From Desulfocarbo indianensis (GTDB lineage: Bacteria; Desulfobacterota; Desulfarculia; Desulfarculales; Desulfarculaceae): a stretch of 64,000 bases of DNA. A program made the position numbers and the translations under genes. The notes beneath the pieces were generated by a model that did no database searches, was not told the origin of the DNA, and saw nothing but the letters and a program-made list of their open reading frames with translations. Where the stretch lies: NCBI GenBank assembly GCA_001184205.1, contig LBMP01000002.1:209444-273443 (forward strand), in the 5' to 3' direction. This document shows, piece after piece, positions 27,324-39,368 of this stretch. How positions within the stretch are numbered: the stretch's first letter is position 1; each line of letters starts with the position of its first letter.

Positions 27324-30239
27324 ATGGCCAAGATGCGGGTTTACGAGCTGGCCAAAGAACTCAAGGTCGACAACAAGGACTTGGTCCGGCAGCTCATCGA
27401 GATGGGGTTCGACGTGCGCAACCACATGAGCACGATATCCCCGGAAGAAGCTCAGGCGGTTCGGGACAGGACCAAGGAGTCCCGTTCCGAAGTGGTGGAG
27501 GAAAAGCGCGTCACCAGGACCGTGATCCGCCGCCGCCGCAAGCGGGTGGAGCCTGAGCCGGGCGAGGAGCTGGAGGGCTATGAGGAAGAGGCCGAGGGGG
27601 CTGAAGCCGCCGAGGCCGAAGATATGGGCGAACCGGCCGCCGCCGCTGGCGAAGCCGCGCCGGAAGCCGCCCGCGAGGAGGCCGAACCGGCCGAAGCAGC
27701 GCCCCAACCCGCGCAAGAGCCTGAAAAGGAAGAACCCCCCCTGGAGGAGGCTGCGATGGCGCAGACCGCCATGAAGGCCGTTGAGGAACAGGAGCCGGCG
27801 GAGCCGCCAGCCGAGGCCCGTTTGGCCGAACCCGTAATGGAACCAGAGACGGAGCCGGCCCCGGCGCCGCAGCCGGCGGAAGCCGGCGAGGCGGCAGAGG
27901 CGGAACCCGTGGCCGCGGCGGAGCCCGAGGCCGCCGAGCCCGCGGCGGAGCCCGCCGCCCCGGCCCAAGCGGCCCCGGCGGCGGCCGTCGCTCCCGAGGC
28001 GGCCAAACCGGCCGCCACCAAGGAGCCCGCCGCCGCGCCCGCCGGCGAGGCTAAAAGCGGGCCCCAGGCCAAGGGCGAGCCCGCGTCCGCCAAGGAAGCC
28101 GAGAAAAAGCCCAAGCCCAAGCCCAAGCGCAGGCTGCGGGAGGATGAGCCGGCCAGGATCATCAGCCGGCCCAAGCAGCCGGTGGCGCCCACGGTGCCCG
28201 GCGGCCCCCGGCCGGAGCCCAGCCGCCGGCCGGGACCTCCGGCGCGGACCGATATGGCCGCGCCTCCCGGACCCGCGCCGGAAAAGCTGGAAGGCACCCG
28301 CAAGCGCAAAAAGGGGAAGAAAACGGCGTCCTCCATTCCGGACGACGAATTCCTCATGCGCAAGACCAAGAGCCGCAAAAAGGAGATCCTGGACAAGGCC
28401 GATCTTTACGACGACCGCGGGTCGCGCCGCAAGCGGGGAGCGCCCAAGAGGTCCAGGAAGACCGAACTCACCACGCCCAAGGCGATCAAGCGCAGGGTCA
28501 AGGTGGCCGAGGCCATCACCGTGGGAGAGCTGGCCAAGCGCATGGGCGTCAAGGCCGCCGAAATGGTGGGCCGGCTCATGAAGCAGGGCATGATGCTCAC
28601 CCTGAACCAGTCCCTGGACGTGGAGGAAGCCACCCTGGTGGCCAGCGAGTTCGGCTTCGACGTGGAAAGGGTCGGCTTCGAGGAGCACGGTCTCCTGGAA
28701 AAGAAGCAGGATCAGCCCGAGGAAATGCAGGCGCGGCCGCCGGTGGTGACCATCATGGGCCACGTGGACCACGGCAAGACCTCGCTCTTGGACACCATCC
28801 GCCGCAGCGACGTGGTGGGGGGCGAGGCCGGAGGCATCACCCAGCACATAGGCGCCTACAACGTGCGCCTGGAAGACGGCGGCCAGGTGGTGTTCGTGGA
28901 TACGCCGGGTCACGAGGCCTTCACCCAGATGCGTGCCCGCGGCGCCCAGGTCACCGACGTGGTGGTGCTGGTGGTGGCGGCCGACGACGGCGTCATGGAG
29001 CAGACCAAGGAGGCCATCAACCACAGCAAGGCCGCCGAGGTGCCCATGGTGGTGGCCATCAACAAGATAGACAAGCCGGGGGCCGAGCCCGACAAGGTGC
29101 GCCGCGAACTGGCCGAGTTGGGCCTGGTGCCCGAGGATTGGGGCGGCGACTCCATCATGGTGGAGGTTTCCGCCAAGACCGGTCAGGGGGTGCCCGAGCT
29201 TCTGGAGATGCTGCTCCTGCAAGCCGAGGTGTTGGAGCTGTCGGCCAACCCCGACAAGATGGCCAGGGGCCATGTGCTCGAAGCCCGCCTGGACAAGGGC
29301 CGCGGCCCGGTGTCCACCATCCTGGTGCAGGAGGGCACCCTGCGCAACGGCGATCCGTTTGTTTGCGGCGTGTTCGCCGGCAAGGTGCGCGCCATTCTGG
29401 ACGATCTGGGCCGCAAGGTGGACGAGGCCGGTCCCTCCATCCCGGTGGAGGTGCAGGGCCTGGGCGGCGTGCCCGAGGCCGGCGACGAGTTCGTGGTGGT
29501 GGAGAGCGACAAGGTGGCCCGCCAGATCGCCGACCACCGCGCGCTCAAGAAACGCGAGGCCGAGCTGAGCCAGGCCAAGGGCGTGAGCCTGGAAGGCTTC
29601 TTCGAACAGATGAAGGAAGGCGAGGTCCAGGAGCTCAGCCTGGTGGTCAAGGCCGACGTGCAGGGCTCGGTGGAGGCCGTGGTGGACGCCTTGAACAAGC
29701 TGGGCAACGAGCAGGTCAAGGTCAACGTGATCCACGCCGCCACCGGCGCCATCACCGAAACCGACGTGATGCTGGCCGCCGCCTCGGAGGCCATCATCAT
29801 CGGCTTCAACGTGCGCCCCGCCGGCAAGGTGGTGGAGGTGGCCGAGGCCGAAAAGGTGGATATCCGCACCTACGAGGTGATCTACCAGATGCTGGACGAC
29901 GTCACCGCCGCCCTCACCGGCCTGTTGGCGCCCCTGGTGGAGGAGGAGGTCATCGGCCGGGTGGAGGTGCGCGACACCTTCAGCGTGCCCAAGATCGGCA
30001 TCATCGCCGGCTCCTATGTCACCTCCGGCAAGATCGAGCGCAACGCCAAGGTGAGGCTGCTCAGGGACGGCAAGGTGATAGCCAACACCAAGATATCCTC
30101 CCTAAGGCGCTTCAAGGACGACGTGAAGGAAGTGGCCCAGGGCTTCGAATGCGGCATCGGCCTGGAGAACTACAACGATATCAAGGTGGGCGACGAGATC
30201 GAGGTCTACATCACCCGCGAAGTGGCGGCCACCCTCTAG
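27324..30239 (+). CDS. infB: Translation initiation factor IF-2
   Basis: A 971-residue GTPase that delivers fMet-tRNA to the 30S subunit. The N-terminal IF2-N domain ([21 protein letters not shown]) is followed by a very long Ala/Pro/Glu-rich linker (about 60-290) and a basic segment. The second IF2-N-like region is near 395-440, the G domain has GHVDHGKT at 479-486, DTPGHEAF and NKID, and domains II-IV follow. AGGAGA at 27310-27315 points to ATG 27324, not the adjacent TTG 27321. It is in the standard nusA-infB order. Confidence 0.96.
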   Translation: MAKMRVYELAKELKVDNKDLVRQLIEMGFDVRNHMSTISPEEAQAVRDRTKESRSEVVEEKRVTRTVIRRRRKRVEPEPGEELEGYEEEAEGAEAAEAEDMGEPAAAAGEAAPEAAREEAEPAEAAPQPAQEPEKEEPPLEEAAMAQTAMKAVEEQEPAEPPAEARLAEPVMEPETEPAPAPQPAEAGEAAEAEPVAAAEPEAAEPAAEPAAPAQAAPAAAVAPEAAKPAATKEPAAAPAGEAKSGPQAKGEPASAKEAEKKPKPKPKRRLREDEPARIISRPKQPVAPTVPGGPRPEPSRRPGPPARTDMAAPPGPAPEKLEGTRKRKKGKKTASSIPDDEFLMRKTKSRKKEILDKADLYDDRGSRRKRGAPKRSRKTELTTPKAIKRRVKVAEAITVGELAKRMGVKAAEMVGRLMKQGMMLTLNQSLDVEEATLVASEFGFDVERVGFEEHGLLEKKQDQPEEMQARPPVVTIMGHVDHGKTSLLDTIRRSDVVGGEAGGITQHIGAYNVRLEDGGQVVFVDTPGHEAFTQMRARGAQVTDVVVLVVAADDGVMEQTKEAINHSKAAEVPMVVAINKIDKPGAEPDKVRRELAELGLVPEDWGGDSIMVEVSAKTGQGVPELLEMLLLQAEVLELSANPDKMARGHVLEARLDKGRGPVSTILVQEGTLRNGDPFVCGVFAGKVRAILDDLGRKVDEAGPSIPVEVQGLGGVPEAGDEFVVVESDKVARQIADHRALKKREAELSQAKGVSLEGFFEQMKEGEVQELSLVVKADVQGSVEAVVDALNKLGNEQVKVNVIHAATGAITETDVMLAAASEAIIIGFNVRPAGKVVEVAEAEKVDIRTYEVIYQMLDDVTAALTGLLAPLVEEEVIGRVEVRDTFSVPKIGIIAGSYVTSGKIERNAKVRLLRDGKVIANTKISSLRRFKDDVKEVAQGFECGIGLENYNDIKVGDEIEVYITREVAATL

Positions 30240-30293
30240 GGATATGCCCATGGCCGGCCTCTCAAAGACAGCCTCGCCGGAGCGGACGGCCCC

Positions 30294-30626
30294 TTGGTGG
30301 TAGGCGCGCTGCAGATGACTTTGCACCTGCCCGAATCGGGCGGGCTCAAGGTCAAACGCAAGGTGGTGCGCTCCGTCACCGACCGGGTGCGCTCCCGCTT
30401 CAACGCCGCCGCGGCCGAGGTGGGGGCCAACGATCTTTGGCAGCGCATCGAACTGGGCTTTGCGGTTTGCGGCAACGAAACCGGCTTCGTGGATCGCCAG
30501 ATGGATGAGATCAGCCGTTTCGTGGAGCGCCTGGCCCTGGCCGAAGTGGTGGACGTGCGCGCGGAAATCATCAACTTGAAGGACATGGCCTGGGCGCCGG
30601 CCGCAAAGCCGCCCTGGGAAGACTGA
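30294..30626 (+). CDS. DUF503 / YlxP-like protein
   Basis: A 110-residue small protein with the family hallmarks MVVGALQMTLHLPESGGLKVKR (first residues), VRSVTDRVRSRFNAAAAEVG and a strand-helix C-terminal half. Its place between infB and rbfA is conserved in Firmicutes and Desulfobacterota and implies a ribosome-related role, but the function is unproven. The start is uncertain: TTG 30294 gives the usual MVVG opening, and GTG 30297 is the next codon. Confidence 0.85.
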   Translation: MVVGALQMTLHLPESGGLKVKRKVVRSVTDRVRSRFNAAAAEVGANDLWQRIELGFAVCGNETGFVDRQMDEISRFVERLALAEVVDVRAEIINLKDMAWAPAAKPPWED

Positions 30627-30649
30627 ACCGGTGTTGTGGGGATTGCCAT

Positions 30650-31033
30650 TTGGCCACGCGTAGAACCAAAAGACTGGGCGCCTTGATCCAGGCGGAGCTG
30701 GCCTTGCTGCTCTTGAAGCGCATCAAGGAGCCACGCCTCAAGGAGGTCACCATCACCGGGGTAGACGTCAGCCCGGACCTGAGCCAGGCCAAGGTTTTTT
30801 TCAGCCTCCTGGAGGAATCCAAGGTGCCCGAAGCCATAGCCGGGTTCCAGGCGGCCGCGCCCTATCTGCGCCGGGAGCTGGCCGCCAGGTTGCAGATCAA
30901 GACCACGCCGCGCCTGATCCCGGTCTATGACGATTCCATGGCCAGGGGCGCGGAAATGGACGAGCTGATCCGCAAGGTGCGCGAGGAAGACAAGGCCCAC
31001 GCCCAGGACCGCGGCGACGAGGACGTCTCGTGA
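30650..31033 (+). CDS. rbfA: 30S ribosome-binding factor RbfA
   Basis: A 127-residue KH-like 16S rRNA processing factor. It shows RTKRLGALIQAELALLLLKRIKEPRL, TITGVDVSPDLSQAKVFFS and the C-terminal PRLIPVYDDSMARGAEMDELI. It matures the 5' end of 16S rRNA with RimP and IF-2, its operon partners. It starts at TTG with GTGGGG upstream; its stop overlaps the start of nrnA. Confidence 0.94.
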   Translation: MATRRTKRLGALIQAELALLLLKRIKEPRLKEVTITGVDVSPDLSQAKVFFSLLEESKVPEAIAGFQAAAPYLRRELAARLQIKTTPRLIPVYDDSMARGAEMDELIRKVREEDKAHAQDRGDEDVS

Positions 31034-31995
31034 GCCGGGCGGTGGCTCAAGCCCTCATGGCAGCCAAGCGGCTGCTGGTGGTTTCCCACTATGATCCGGA
31101 TGGGGACGCCCTGGGGGCCTCCCTGGGCCTCTCGCACCTTCTGCGGACCCAGGGCAAGCAAGTATGGGTGTACAGCGCGGGTCCCATCCCCGAGGAATAT
31201 GAGTTTTTGCCCGGCATGGACCAAGTGAGCGACGGCTTGCCTCCTTTGAAGGAGGTTGAGATGGCCGCGCTTCTGGATTGCCATCAGCCGGAGCGGGCGG
31301 GGGCCAAGGCGGCCGAGTTCCTGGCGGGAGTGCCGCGGGCGGTGGTGGTGGACCATCACCGGGGCCCGGTGGAATACGGCGATCCCGCCTGGGTGGACGC
31401 CGGCTACGCCGCCACCTGCCTGATGCTGGCGGAGATGGCCCTGGAGGCGGGCTGGGAGATATCTCCCGCGGCGGCCACCTGCCTGTTCGCCGGCCTGCAG
31501 ACCGACACCGGCTCCTTCCGCTATTCCAACGCCACGCCGCGGGCCTTCCGGGCGGCGGCCAAACTGGTGGAGGCGGGGGCCGACCCCTGGGCCGTGAGCC
31601 AGCAGGTTTACGCCACCCGGGTGAAGCGCTTGCGGCTTTTGGCCCGCGTCCTGGAAAGGATGGCCGTCCTGGCCGGGGGGCGGCTGGCGGTGGGCCAGGT
31701 CTCCCTGATCGACCTGGCCGAGATGGACGCCGACTCCCGCGATCTGGAAGACGCGGTGGAGGCCATCCGCGGCGTGCCCGGCGTGGAGGTGGCCGCCCTG
31801 GTGCGCGAAATGAAAACTGGCGGCGTCAAGGCCTCCATGCGCTCCAGGGGCGGCGTGGACGTGGCCGCGGTGGCCATCGCCCTGGGCGGCGGCGGCCATA
31901 AAAGCGCGGCCGGCATGCGCATGGACCTGAGCTTGGCCGAGGCCAGGGAGCTGATAATCAGCCGCCTGCTAAAGGCCATGGGGGCCGAGGCGTGA
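31030..31995 (+). CDS. nrnA: DHH-family oligoribonuclease/pAp phosphatase NrnA
   Basis: A 321-residue DHH phosphoesterase. Metal-binding motifs are SHYDPDGDALG, LLDCH, VVDHHRGP and LQTDTGSFRYSN; the DHHA1 domain ends in GGGGHKSAAG. NrnA degrades short RNAs and dephosphorylates pAp, a product of some sulfur-transfer pathways. It starts at GTG overlapping the rbfA stop by GTGA and is followed by truB with the same overlap, so the three genes are coupled. Confidence 0.92.
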   Translation: MSRAVAQALMAAKRLLVVSHYDPDGDALGASLGLSHLLRTQGKQVWVYSAGPIPEEYEFLPGMDQVSDGLPPLKEVEMAALLDCHQPERAGAKAAEFLAGVPRAVVVDHHRGPVEYGDPAWVDAGYAATCLMLAEMALEAGWEISPAAATCLFAGLQTDTGSFRYSNATPRAFRAAAKLVEAGADPWAVSQQVYATRVKRLRLLARVLERMAVLAGGRLAVGQVSLIDLAEMDADSRDLEDAVEAIRGVPGVEVAALVREMKTGGVKASMRSRGGVDVAAVAIALGGGGHKSAAGMRMDLSLAEARELIISRLLKAMGAEA

Positions 31996-32996
31996 AAAGG
32001 CGCGGCAAAACGCTTTTCGCCGACGACGGCTTGCTGGTGATCGATAAGCCGGTGGGCCCCACCAGCCACGACGTGGTGGCCGCCCTGCGCCGGCGTTTCA
32101 AGCCGGCCAAGCTGGGGCACGCCGGCACCCTGGACCCTTTCGCCAGCGGGGTCTTGCTCCTGGCCTTCAACCAGGCCACCCGGCTGGTGGAGATATGGGG
32201 CGCGGGGGAAAAGGTTTATCGCGGGTTGCTGGCCTTTGGCCGCGCCACCGACACCGGCGACCACACCGGCCAGACCGTGGCCGAGGCCCCGGCGCCGGAC
32301 GTGAGCCGGGAGGCGGCGGAGGAAGCGCTGCGAAAATTGCTGGGCGAACGCATGCAAAGCCCGCCGGCCTATTCGGCGGCCAAGCACCAGGGCCGGCCGC
32401 TTTATTCCTATGCCCGCGCCGGCCAGGAGGTGAGCAAGCCGCCCCGGCCCATCAAGGTGAGCGCCGCGCTTTTGCATGATTTGCGGCCGGGCTTCCTGGA
32501 GTTCGAGCTGACCTGCTCCCGCGGCACCTACGTGCGCTCCCTGGCCGAGGATTTGGCCAGGGATCTGGGAAGCGTGGGCCATCTGGCCTCGCTGAGGCGG
32601 CTGGCCTCGCGGCCCTTCGAGGCGTCCGAGGCGCTCGGCCTTGAGCAGGCCCTGGATTTGCAGCCGGCGGAACTGAGCGAACGCCTGCTGGAAGCCTCCC
32701 AGGCCCTGGCCCGCTGCGGGGTGCCGGCGGTGCAGGTGGACGAGGACCTGGCCTGGCAACTGCGGCAAGGCCGCATCATGGGCCAGCGCGAGCTGGACAA
32801 GCTGGGCCTGGAGCCGCAGCCGGGAAGGGCCTTCCGGATTTTGGAGGCCGCGGGCGGCTTGGTGGCGGTGCTGCGTTGGTTGGAGCCCGGAGTTGGCAAA
32901 AGCGGCCGGAGCTACGAAAATATTAGAGTGTTTCCCGAACGCCCCCGAGGCGGCGTCGGGCAGCAGGCATCTGCGTCGGCCATGGGAGCCGAGTAG
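31992..32996 (+). CDS. truB: tRNA pseudouridine-55 synthase
   Basis: A 334-residue pseudouridine synthase acting on U55 of the tRNA T loop. The catalytic motif GHAGTLDPFASGVL has its aspartate at residue 48, the same number as in E. coli TruB. YRGLLAFGRATDTGD, PPAYSAAKHQGRPLY and CSRGTYVRSLAEDL follow. A C-terminal PUA-like region ends in a short Gly/Ala-rich tail. GTG start overlapping the nrnA stop. Confidence 0.95.
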   Translation: MKRRGKTLFADDGLLVIDKPVGPTSHDVVAALRRRFKPAKLGHAGTLDPFASGVLLLAFNQATRLVEIWGAGEKVYRGLLAFGRATDTGDHTGQTVAEAPAPDVSREAAEEALRKLLGERMQSPPAYSAAKHQGRPLYSYARAGQEVSKPPRPIKVSAALLHDLRPGFLEFELTCSRGTYVRSLAEDLARDLGSVGHLASLRRLASRPFEASEALGLEQALDLQPAELSERLLEASQALARCGVPAVQVDEDLAWQLRQGRIMGQRELDKLGLEPQPGRAFRILEAAGGLVAVLRWLEPGVGKSGRSYENIRVFPERPRGGVGQQASASAMGAE

Positions 32997-33006
32997 CCTG
33001 GAAACC

Positions 33007-33083
33007 GGGGACGGTCCCCGCTGATTTCTGGGCCGCAGACAAGGGACCGAACTGGGTCCATGATTATTAAGGAGGATTGTAAA
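33007..33083 (+). promoter_or_regulatory. Structured rpsO leader, candidate S15 autoregulatory site
   Basis: Between truB and rpsO, GGTCCC (33013-33018) can pair with GGGACC (33043-33048). The overlapping GGACC (33044-33048) can instead pair with GGTCC (33055-33059), and GGGGAC/GTCCCC at 33007-33019 is a third, tight palindrome. Competing helices just before the ribosome site resemble S15-responsive leaders in other bacteria. There is no proof of binding. Confidence 0.4.
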
Positions 33084-33353
33084 GTGGTTCTGAACCCGGA
33101 AGACAAGAAGGAGATCATCGGGAAATTTCAACGTAAAGAGGGCGACACCGGCTCGCCGGAAGTGCAGATCGCCCTTCTGAGCGAGCGCATTCGCTATCTG
33201 AATGATCACTTCAAGGAGCACAAAAAGGATCATCACAGCCGGCGCGGCCTTTTGAAGCTGGTGGGCCAGCGCCGCCGCCTGCTCAACTACCTGAAGCGCA
33301 AAGACGTGGAGCGCTACCGGGCGGTCATCAAGGAGCTGGGTATCCGCAAGTAA
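33084..33353 (+). CDS. rpsO: 30S ribosomal protein S15
   Basis: An 89-residue protein, the standard S15 length, with [20 protein letters not shown] and [20 protein letters not shown], the rRNA-binding helices. GTG 33084 gives the correct N-terminus (MVLNPEDKK), with AAGGAGG at 33069-33075; the in-frame ATG at 33060 lies before that site. It is followed by pnp after 28 bp, the conserved rpsO-pnp pair. Confidence 0.97.
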   Translation: MVLNPEDKKEIIGKFQRKEGDTGSPEVQIALLSERIRYLNDHFKEHKKDHHSRRGLLKLVGQRRRLLNYLKRKDVERYRAVIKELGIRK

Positions 33354-33381
33354 GACCCTGCCTCCGAACAGAGGGAAGAGG

Positions 33382-35586
<2,205 letters not shown>

Positions 35587-35593
35587 TAGAACC

Positions 35594-36847
35594 GTGATAG
35601 AGAAAACCGTACTGGCCAACGGAGTGCGCGTGCTCACCGAGAGGCTTCCCCAAGCCTTCTCGGTGACCATGGGCTTGTGGGTGGAGGTGGGTTCTCGCGA
35701 CGAGGACCCGCCCCGCTCCGGCATCAGTCATTTCATAGAGCATATGGCCTTCAAGGGCACCGAGCGCCGGAGCCCCTTGGACATCGCCCGGGAGATAGAC
35801 CGCCTGGGCGGCCAGGCCAATGCCTTCACCAGCAAGGAGAACACCTGCTTTCACGCCCGGGCCCTGGCCGCCCGGCTCTCCGAGCTGAGCGATCTGTTGA
35901 TAGACCTGCTGTTGCACCCGGCATATCACCCCGAGGAACTGGAGCGCGAGCGCCAGGTGATCCTGCAGGAAATCTCCTATCAGGAGGACACGCCTGACGA
36001 TTTGGTGCACGTGCTTTTCGGCCAGAATTTTTGGCCGGGCCATCCCCTGGGTCGGCCGGTTCTGGGTTCGACCGAATCCGTGGCGCACATCGACCGACGC
36101 ACCATCCTTCATTACCAGCGCCAGCATTACCAGCCCGAGGGCCTGGTCATCTCGGCGGTGGGCAACCTGGAGCACCAGCAGGTGGTGGATTTGGTGGGCG
36201 AGGCCCTGGGCAGCCTGCCCATGGCGCCGCGCTCCCGGCAACGCTCGGCCGCCCAGAGCCGGCCGGGCCTGCACGTGGTGCCCCGGCCCCTGGAGCAGGT
36301 GCACATGGTCCTGGGCCACCAGGCCCCTTCGGCGGTGGACCCCGAGCGTTTCGCGGCGGCGCTTTTGAACCTCATCCTGGGTGGCAACATGAGCTCCCGC
36401 CTGTTCCAGGAAGTGCGGGAAAAGCGGGGCCTGGCCTATTCGGTCTATTCCTTCCTGAGCGCCTATAGCGATTCCGGGGCGCTGGGCGTCTATTTGGGCG
36501 TGGCGCCGAATCGGGCCGCCGAGGCCCTGCGCGTGGCGCGGGGCGAGGTGGAACGCCTGGCCGTGGGCCCGGTGAGCGATCAGGAACTGGCCGACGCCAA
36601 GGAGAACTTGACCGGCAGCATTCTGCTTTCGGCGGAAAATCCGGAAACCCGGATGTCGCGCCTGGCCCGCAACGAGATCAACTTCGGTAAGGATATCCCG
36701 TTGGAGGAAGTCGTCTCCCAGGTGGAGGAGGTGAGCGCGGATGACGTATCCCGCCTGGCCGCCCAGCTTTTGACCCCCGGCGAGCTTTCCGCCACCATAC
36801 TGGGCGCGGCCACGGCCGATGATCTGACCAGGGAGATGGGCGCGTGA
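35594..36847 (+). CDS. M16-family zinc peptidase (processing peptidase-like)
   Basis: A 417-residue pitrilysin/insulinase-family protease. The inverted zinc motif HFIEH (His46, Glu49, His50) and the distal glutamate region ERERQVILQEI are intact, followed by the second non-catalytic half (GNMSSRLFQEVREKRGLAYSVYSF). This is the short bacterial form related to mitochondrial processing peptidase; the substrate is unknown. GTG 35594 lies 7 bp after pnp, a place conserved in many bacteria. The open frame upstream overlaps pnp and is not coding. Confidence 0.92.
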   Translation: MIEKTVLANGVRVLTERLPQAFSVTMGLWVEVGSRDEDPPRSGISHFIEHMAFKGTERRSPLDIAREIDRLGGQANAFTSKENTCFHARALAARLSELSDLLIDLLLHPAYHPEELERERQVILQEISYQEDTPDDLVHVLFGQNFWPGHPLGRPVLGSTESVAHIDRRTILHYQRQHYQPEGLVISAVGNLEHQQVVDLVGEALGSLPMAPRSRQRSAAQSRPGLHVVPRPLEQVHMVLGHQAPSAVDPERFAAALLNLILGGNMSSRLFQEVREKRGLAYSVYSFLSAYSDSGALGVYLGVAPNRAAEALRVARGEVERLAVGPVSDQELADAKENLTGSILLSAENPETRMSRLARNEINFGKDIPLEEVVSQVEEVSADDVSRLAAQLLTPGELSATILGAATADDLTREMGA

Positions 36848-37293
36848 ACCGGATCAAGGTGGCGGTGGAGCGCCTGCCGCACGGCGGCGGCCTGGACCTG
36901 CCCGTCCGCATGTCCGAGCTGGCCGCCGGCCTTGATCTGCCCGCCGCCGTGACGGAAAATTTGGAGGTGGCGCCGGGGGACATCGCCCTGGTGCCCACCG
37001 GTTTCAAAATGGCCATTCCCGCCGGCTATGAGGGCCAGGTGCGGCCCCGTTCCGGCCTGGCCGTGAAAAAGGGTCTCACCGTGGTCAACGCGCCGGGCAC
37101 CATCGACGCCGATTACCGGGGCGAGGTCATGGTGGCCCTGATAAACCTGGGCCGCCGGCCGGTGGTCATCCAGCGCGGCGACCGGGTGGCCCAACTGATC
37201 ATCGCCCCGGTGACCATGGCGCAATTGGAGGAGGTGGCGGAGCTTCCCGCCAGCGGACGGGGGGAAGGCGGCTTCGGCCACACGGGTTATTAG
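36844..37293 (+). CDS. dut: Deoxyuridine 5'-triphosphate nucleotidohydrolase
   Basis: A 149-residue trimeric dUTPase with motif 1 AAGLDLPAA, motif 2 RPRSGLA, motif 3 GTIDADYRGEV, motif 4 GDRVAQLII and the C-terminal P-loop-like motif 5 GRGEGGFGHTG. It hydrolyses dUTP to dUMP, preventing uracil incorporation and feeding dTMP synthesis. GTG start overlapping the peptidase stop (GTGA), so it is translationally coupled. Confidence 0.96.
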   Translation: MNRIKVAVERLPHGGGLDLPVRMSELAAGLDLPAAVTENLEVAPGDIALVPTGFKMAIPAGYEGQVRPRSGLAVKKGLTVVNAPGTIDADYRGEVMVALINLGRRPVVIQRGDRVAQLIIAPVTMAQLEEVAELPASGRGEGGFGHTGY

Positions 37294-37295
37294 GC

Positions 37296-38066
37296 ATGGG
37301 CCTGCGCTTTTGCATCCTGGCCAGCGGCTCCAAGGGAAACGCCATCTACCTGGAAACCCGCGGCCAGGCGGTGCTGGTGGATAACGGGCTCTCCGGCGTC
37401 GAGCTGCTCAGGCGCCTGGAGGCCGCGGGCCTGAGCCCCCACGCCATCCAGGCCATAATCCTCACTCATGAACACCGCGATCATTCCTCGGGCGCGGGCG
37501 TGGCCGCCCGCAAACTTAAGATACCGGTCATAACCACCTCCGCCACCCTGGCCGCCTGCCCCGGCCTAGGCCAGGTGAGGCACCGGGCCATGGAGGCCGG
37601 CCGCTCGTTCGAGGTGGGGGGACTGGAGATAACGCCGTTCAGCATTCCCCACGACGCCGCCGACCCGGTGGGTTTGGTGGTGCGCTCCGGCCTCGCCCGC
37701 CTGGGCCTGTGCACGGATTTGGGCTGGGCCACCCGCCTGGCCGAAACCCGGCTGGCCGGCTGCCAGGCGCTGATCCTGGAGTCGAACCACGATCCGGAAA
37801 TGCTGGCTCAGGGGCCTTATCAGGAATGGCTCAAGCAGCGGGTGCGCTCGCGCCACGGCCATCTCTCCAATGAGGAGGGCGCGGCGCTGTTGAGCAAACT
37901 GCATCACGCTGATTTGCGGGAAGTGGTGCTGGCCCATCTTTCGGAAACCAACAACACGCCCGCCTTGGCTCGCGCCCAGGCCCGCGCCGCTCTGGACGAC
38001 CTGGATTCAAGGGCCGGCCTCTCCCTGGCCGAGCAAAGCCAAGCCACGCCGGTCATGGAGATATAA
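37296..38066 (+). CDS. MBL-fold metallohydrolase (YycJ/WalJ-like)
   Basis: A 256-residue metallo-beta-lactamase-fold protein. It opens with FCILASGSKGNAIYLET and carries the metal motif LTHEHRDHSSG, plus later metal ligands in CTDLG, ESNHDPEML and LAHLSETNN. This matches the YycJ subgroup of single-domain hydrolases, nucleases linked to DNA repair in some bacteria. It starts 2 bp after dut and ends the long rimP-to-here run. Confidence 0.88.
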   Translation: MGLRFCILASGSKGNAIYLETRGQAVLVDNGLSGVELLRRLEAAGLSPHAIQAIILTHEHRDHSSGAGVAARKLKIPVITTSATLAACPGLGQVRHRAMEAGRSFEVGGLEITPFSIPHDAADPVGLVVRSGLARLGLCTDLGWATRLAETRLAGCQALILESNHDPEMLAQGPYQEWLKQRVRSRHGHLSNEEGAALLSKLHHADLREVVLAHLSETNNTPALARAQARAALDDLDSRAGLSLAEQSQATPVMEI

Positions 38067-38093
38067 GACCGGCGGCCCTGATGGCCGCCGGTC
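38067..38093. terminator. Hairpin between convergent operons
   Basis: GACCGGCGGCC (38067-38077) and GGCCGCCGGTC (38083-38093) form a perfect 11-bp stem with loop CTGAT. There is no T-run on the plus side, so terminator function is likely but not canonical. It could serve both converging transcripts. Confidence 0.5.
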
Positions 38094-38165
38094 TATCGAG
38101 GCCGCGCCCCGGTTTCCCGGGCATGGCCTTCCCCCAGCCCTTTCAGTCAGACGCGCCGCTTGCGT

Positions 38166-39368
38166 CTAGCTTTCCTGCCGGTTCTTTAAAAAGCGTTCCA
38201 GTTCCTGCAAGGAGCGCACGGCCAGCTTGGCGGTGCTGCTGCCCTTTTTGGCTTCGGCCACGGCGGCGCGCAGGGAATTGCGCGCCTCCTCGTAGCGTTC
38301 CAATTGCAGGGCGCATTGGCCCGCCAGGAGGGCGTAACGGCCTTGGCCGTCCTTGAGCTTGGCCGCCCTGCAAAAGGCGTCCATGGCCGGGGCGTAGCGC
38401 CGGGCCTGTAAATGAATTTCGCCCAGGCGGGCCCAACGCTTGGCCGAGGGCGCGGCCCGCACGGCGGCCTGGGCGACCTCCAGGGCGGCTGGGAAATCGC
38501 GGGCCTCGATATAGACCATGGCCAGCAAGTCCAGATTCTTGGGCTCCGGCTTGGGGCCGAAGGCCCGGCGGTAGAACACCGCCGCCCTGGCCGGCGCGCC
38601 GGCGGCCAGGTGGAGCTCGGCCAGGCGGCGCCAGCTTTCGGTCTTGGGAGGCTCCAGGCCGTAAGCCACGCTTAGGGCCGCTGCCGCCGCGGCCGGGTCG
38701 TTCTTTTCCTGGCCGATCACGGCCAGCAAGCGCCAGAGGGCCGCGTCGCCCGGCTGGCCGGCCAGGAGGCGCTTCAGAACCGGTTCGGCCTGGGCCGGCT
38801 GCTTGAGCACCAGATAGGCCTGCACCAAGGCCTTCAGCCAGTCTTTCTTGGGCTTGGGCCTGTTGGCCAGCTCGACGAGCAGGGGCAACCCCTGTTTGGG
38901 CTGATCGGCCGCCAGGTATAGCGCCGCGGTTTCGTAGAGCAGTTGGTCGTCGGGCGGCTTGCTCAGATCATAGGCGCGGCGCATGAAGCCGGCGGCTTCC
39001 TTCAGTTTGCCCTGCTCGAAACGCACCACGGCCAGGTTGCGCCAAGCCGGGGAATAACAGGGATTCAATTCAGCGGCGCGTTGGAAATGGACGCCGGCCT
39101 TGTCGCGATGCTTCAGTTGAAAGGCCAGGACCCCCTGGGTGAAGGGCAAAAGATAGTGGTCTTCGTCCGGATTGTCCTTGGCGTATTTGTCCAATTCCTT
39201 GGCGGCTTGGGCCGTCTTGTTGGCGTCTATCAGTTTTTGGGCATTGAAAAGGGCGCTGTGCAGGCCCGGTCCGGGAGCGGTCTCCCGCGCGCCGGAGCAA
39301 TCTTGCGCCCATGCCGGCGGGATGGCCGCCAGCAGGCACAATACTATGGTCAGGCAGGCGATCCTCAT
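38166..39368 (-). CDS. Periplasmic TPR protein of the TonB operon
   Basis: A 400-residue protein with a signal peptide (to PPAWA) and an array of tetratricopeptide-like helical repeats across most of the rest (for example PCYSPAWRNLAVVRFEQGKL and DAALWRLLAVIGQEKNDPA). It ends the six-gene operon under the cobalamin riboswitch and overlaps tonB by 4 bp. TPR partners are known from TonB2-type systems of Vibrio (TtpC/Tpr type loci) and probably act as a periplasmic scaffold. Exact role unknown. Confidence 0.8.
   Translation of the reverse strand: MRIACLTIVLCLLAAIPPAWAQDCSGARETAPGPGLHSALFNAQKLIDANKTAQAAKELDKYAKDNPDEDHYLLPFTQGVLAFQLKHRDKAGVHFQRAAELNPCYSPAWRNLAVVRFEQGKLKEAAGFMRRAYDLSKPPDDQLLYETAALYLAADQPKQGLPLLVELANRPKPKKDWLKALVQAYLVLKQPAQAEPVLKRLLAGQPGDAALWRLLAVIGQEKNDPAAAAAALSVAYGLEPPKTESWRRLAELHLAAGAPARAAVFYRRAFGPKPEPKNLDLLAMVYIEARDFPAALEVAQAAVRAAPSAKRWARLGEIHLQARRYAPAMDAFCRAAKLKDGQGRYALLAGQCALQLERYEEARNSLRAAVAEAKKGSSTAKLAVRSLQELERFLKNRQES

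Noticed and set aside
27309-29735. Very long minus-strand open frame (808 codons) opposite infB, and similar ones opposite pnp, lon, the citrate-synthase-like gene, iorA and rng
   Set aside because: They mirror real genes in a GC-rich genome where the antisense frame rarely meets stops; their products are His/Leu/Gly/Gln-rich low-complexity strings without motifs or ribosome sites.
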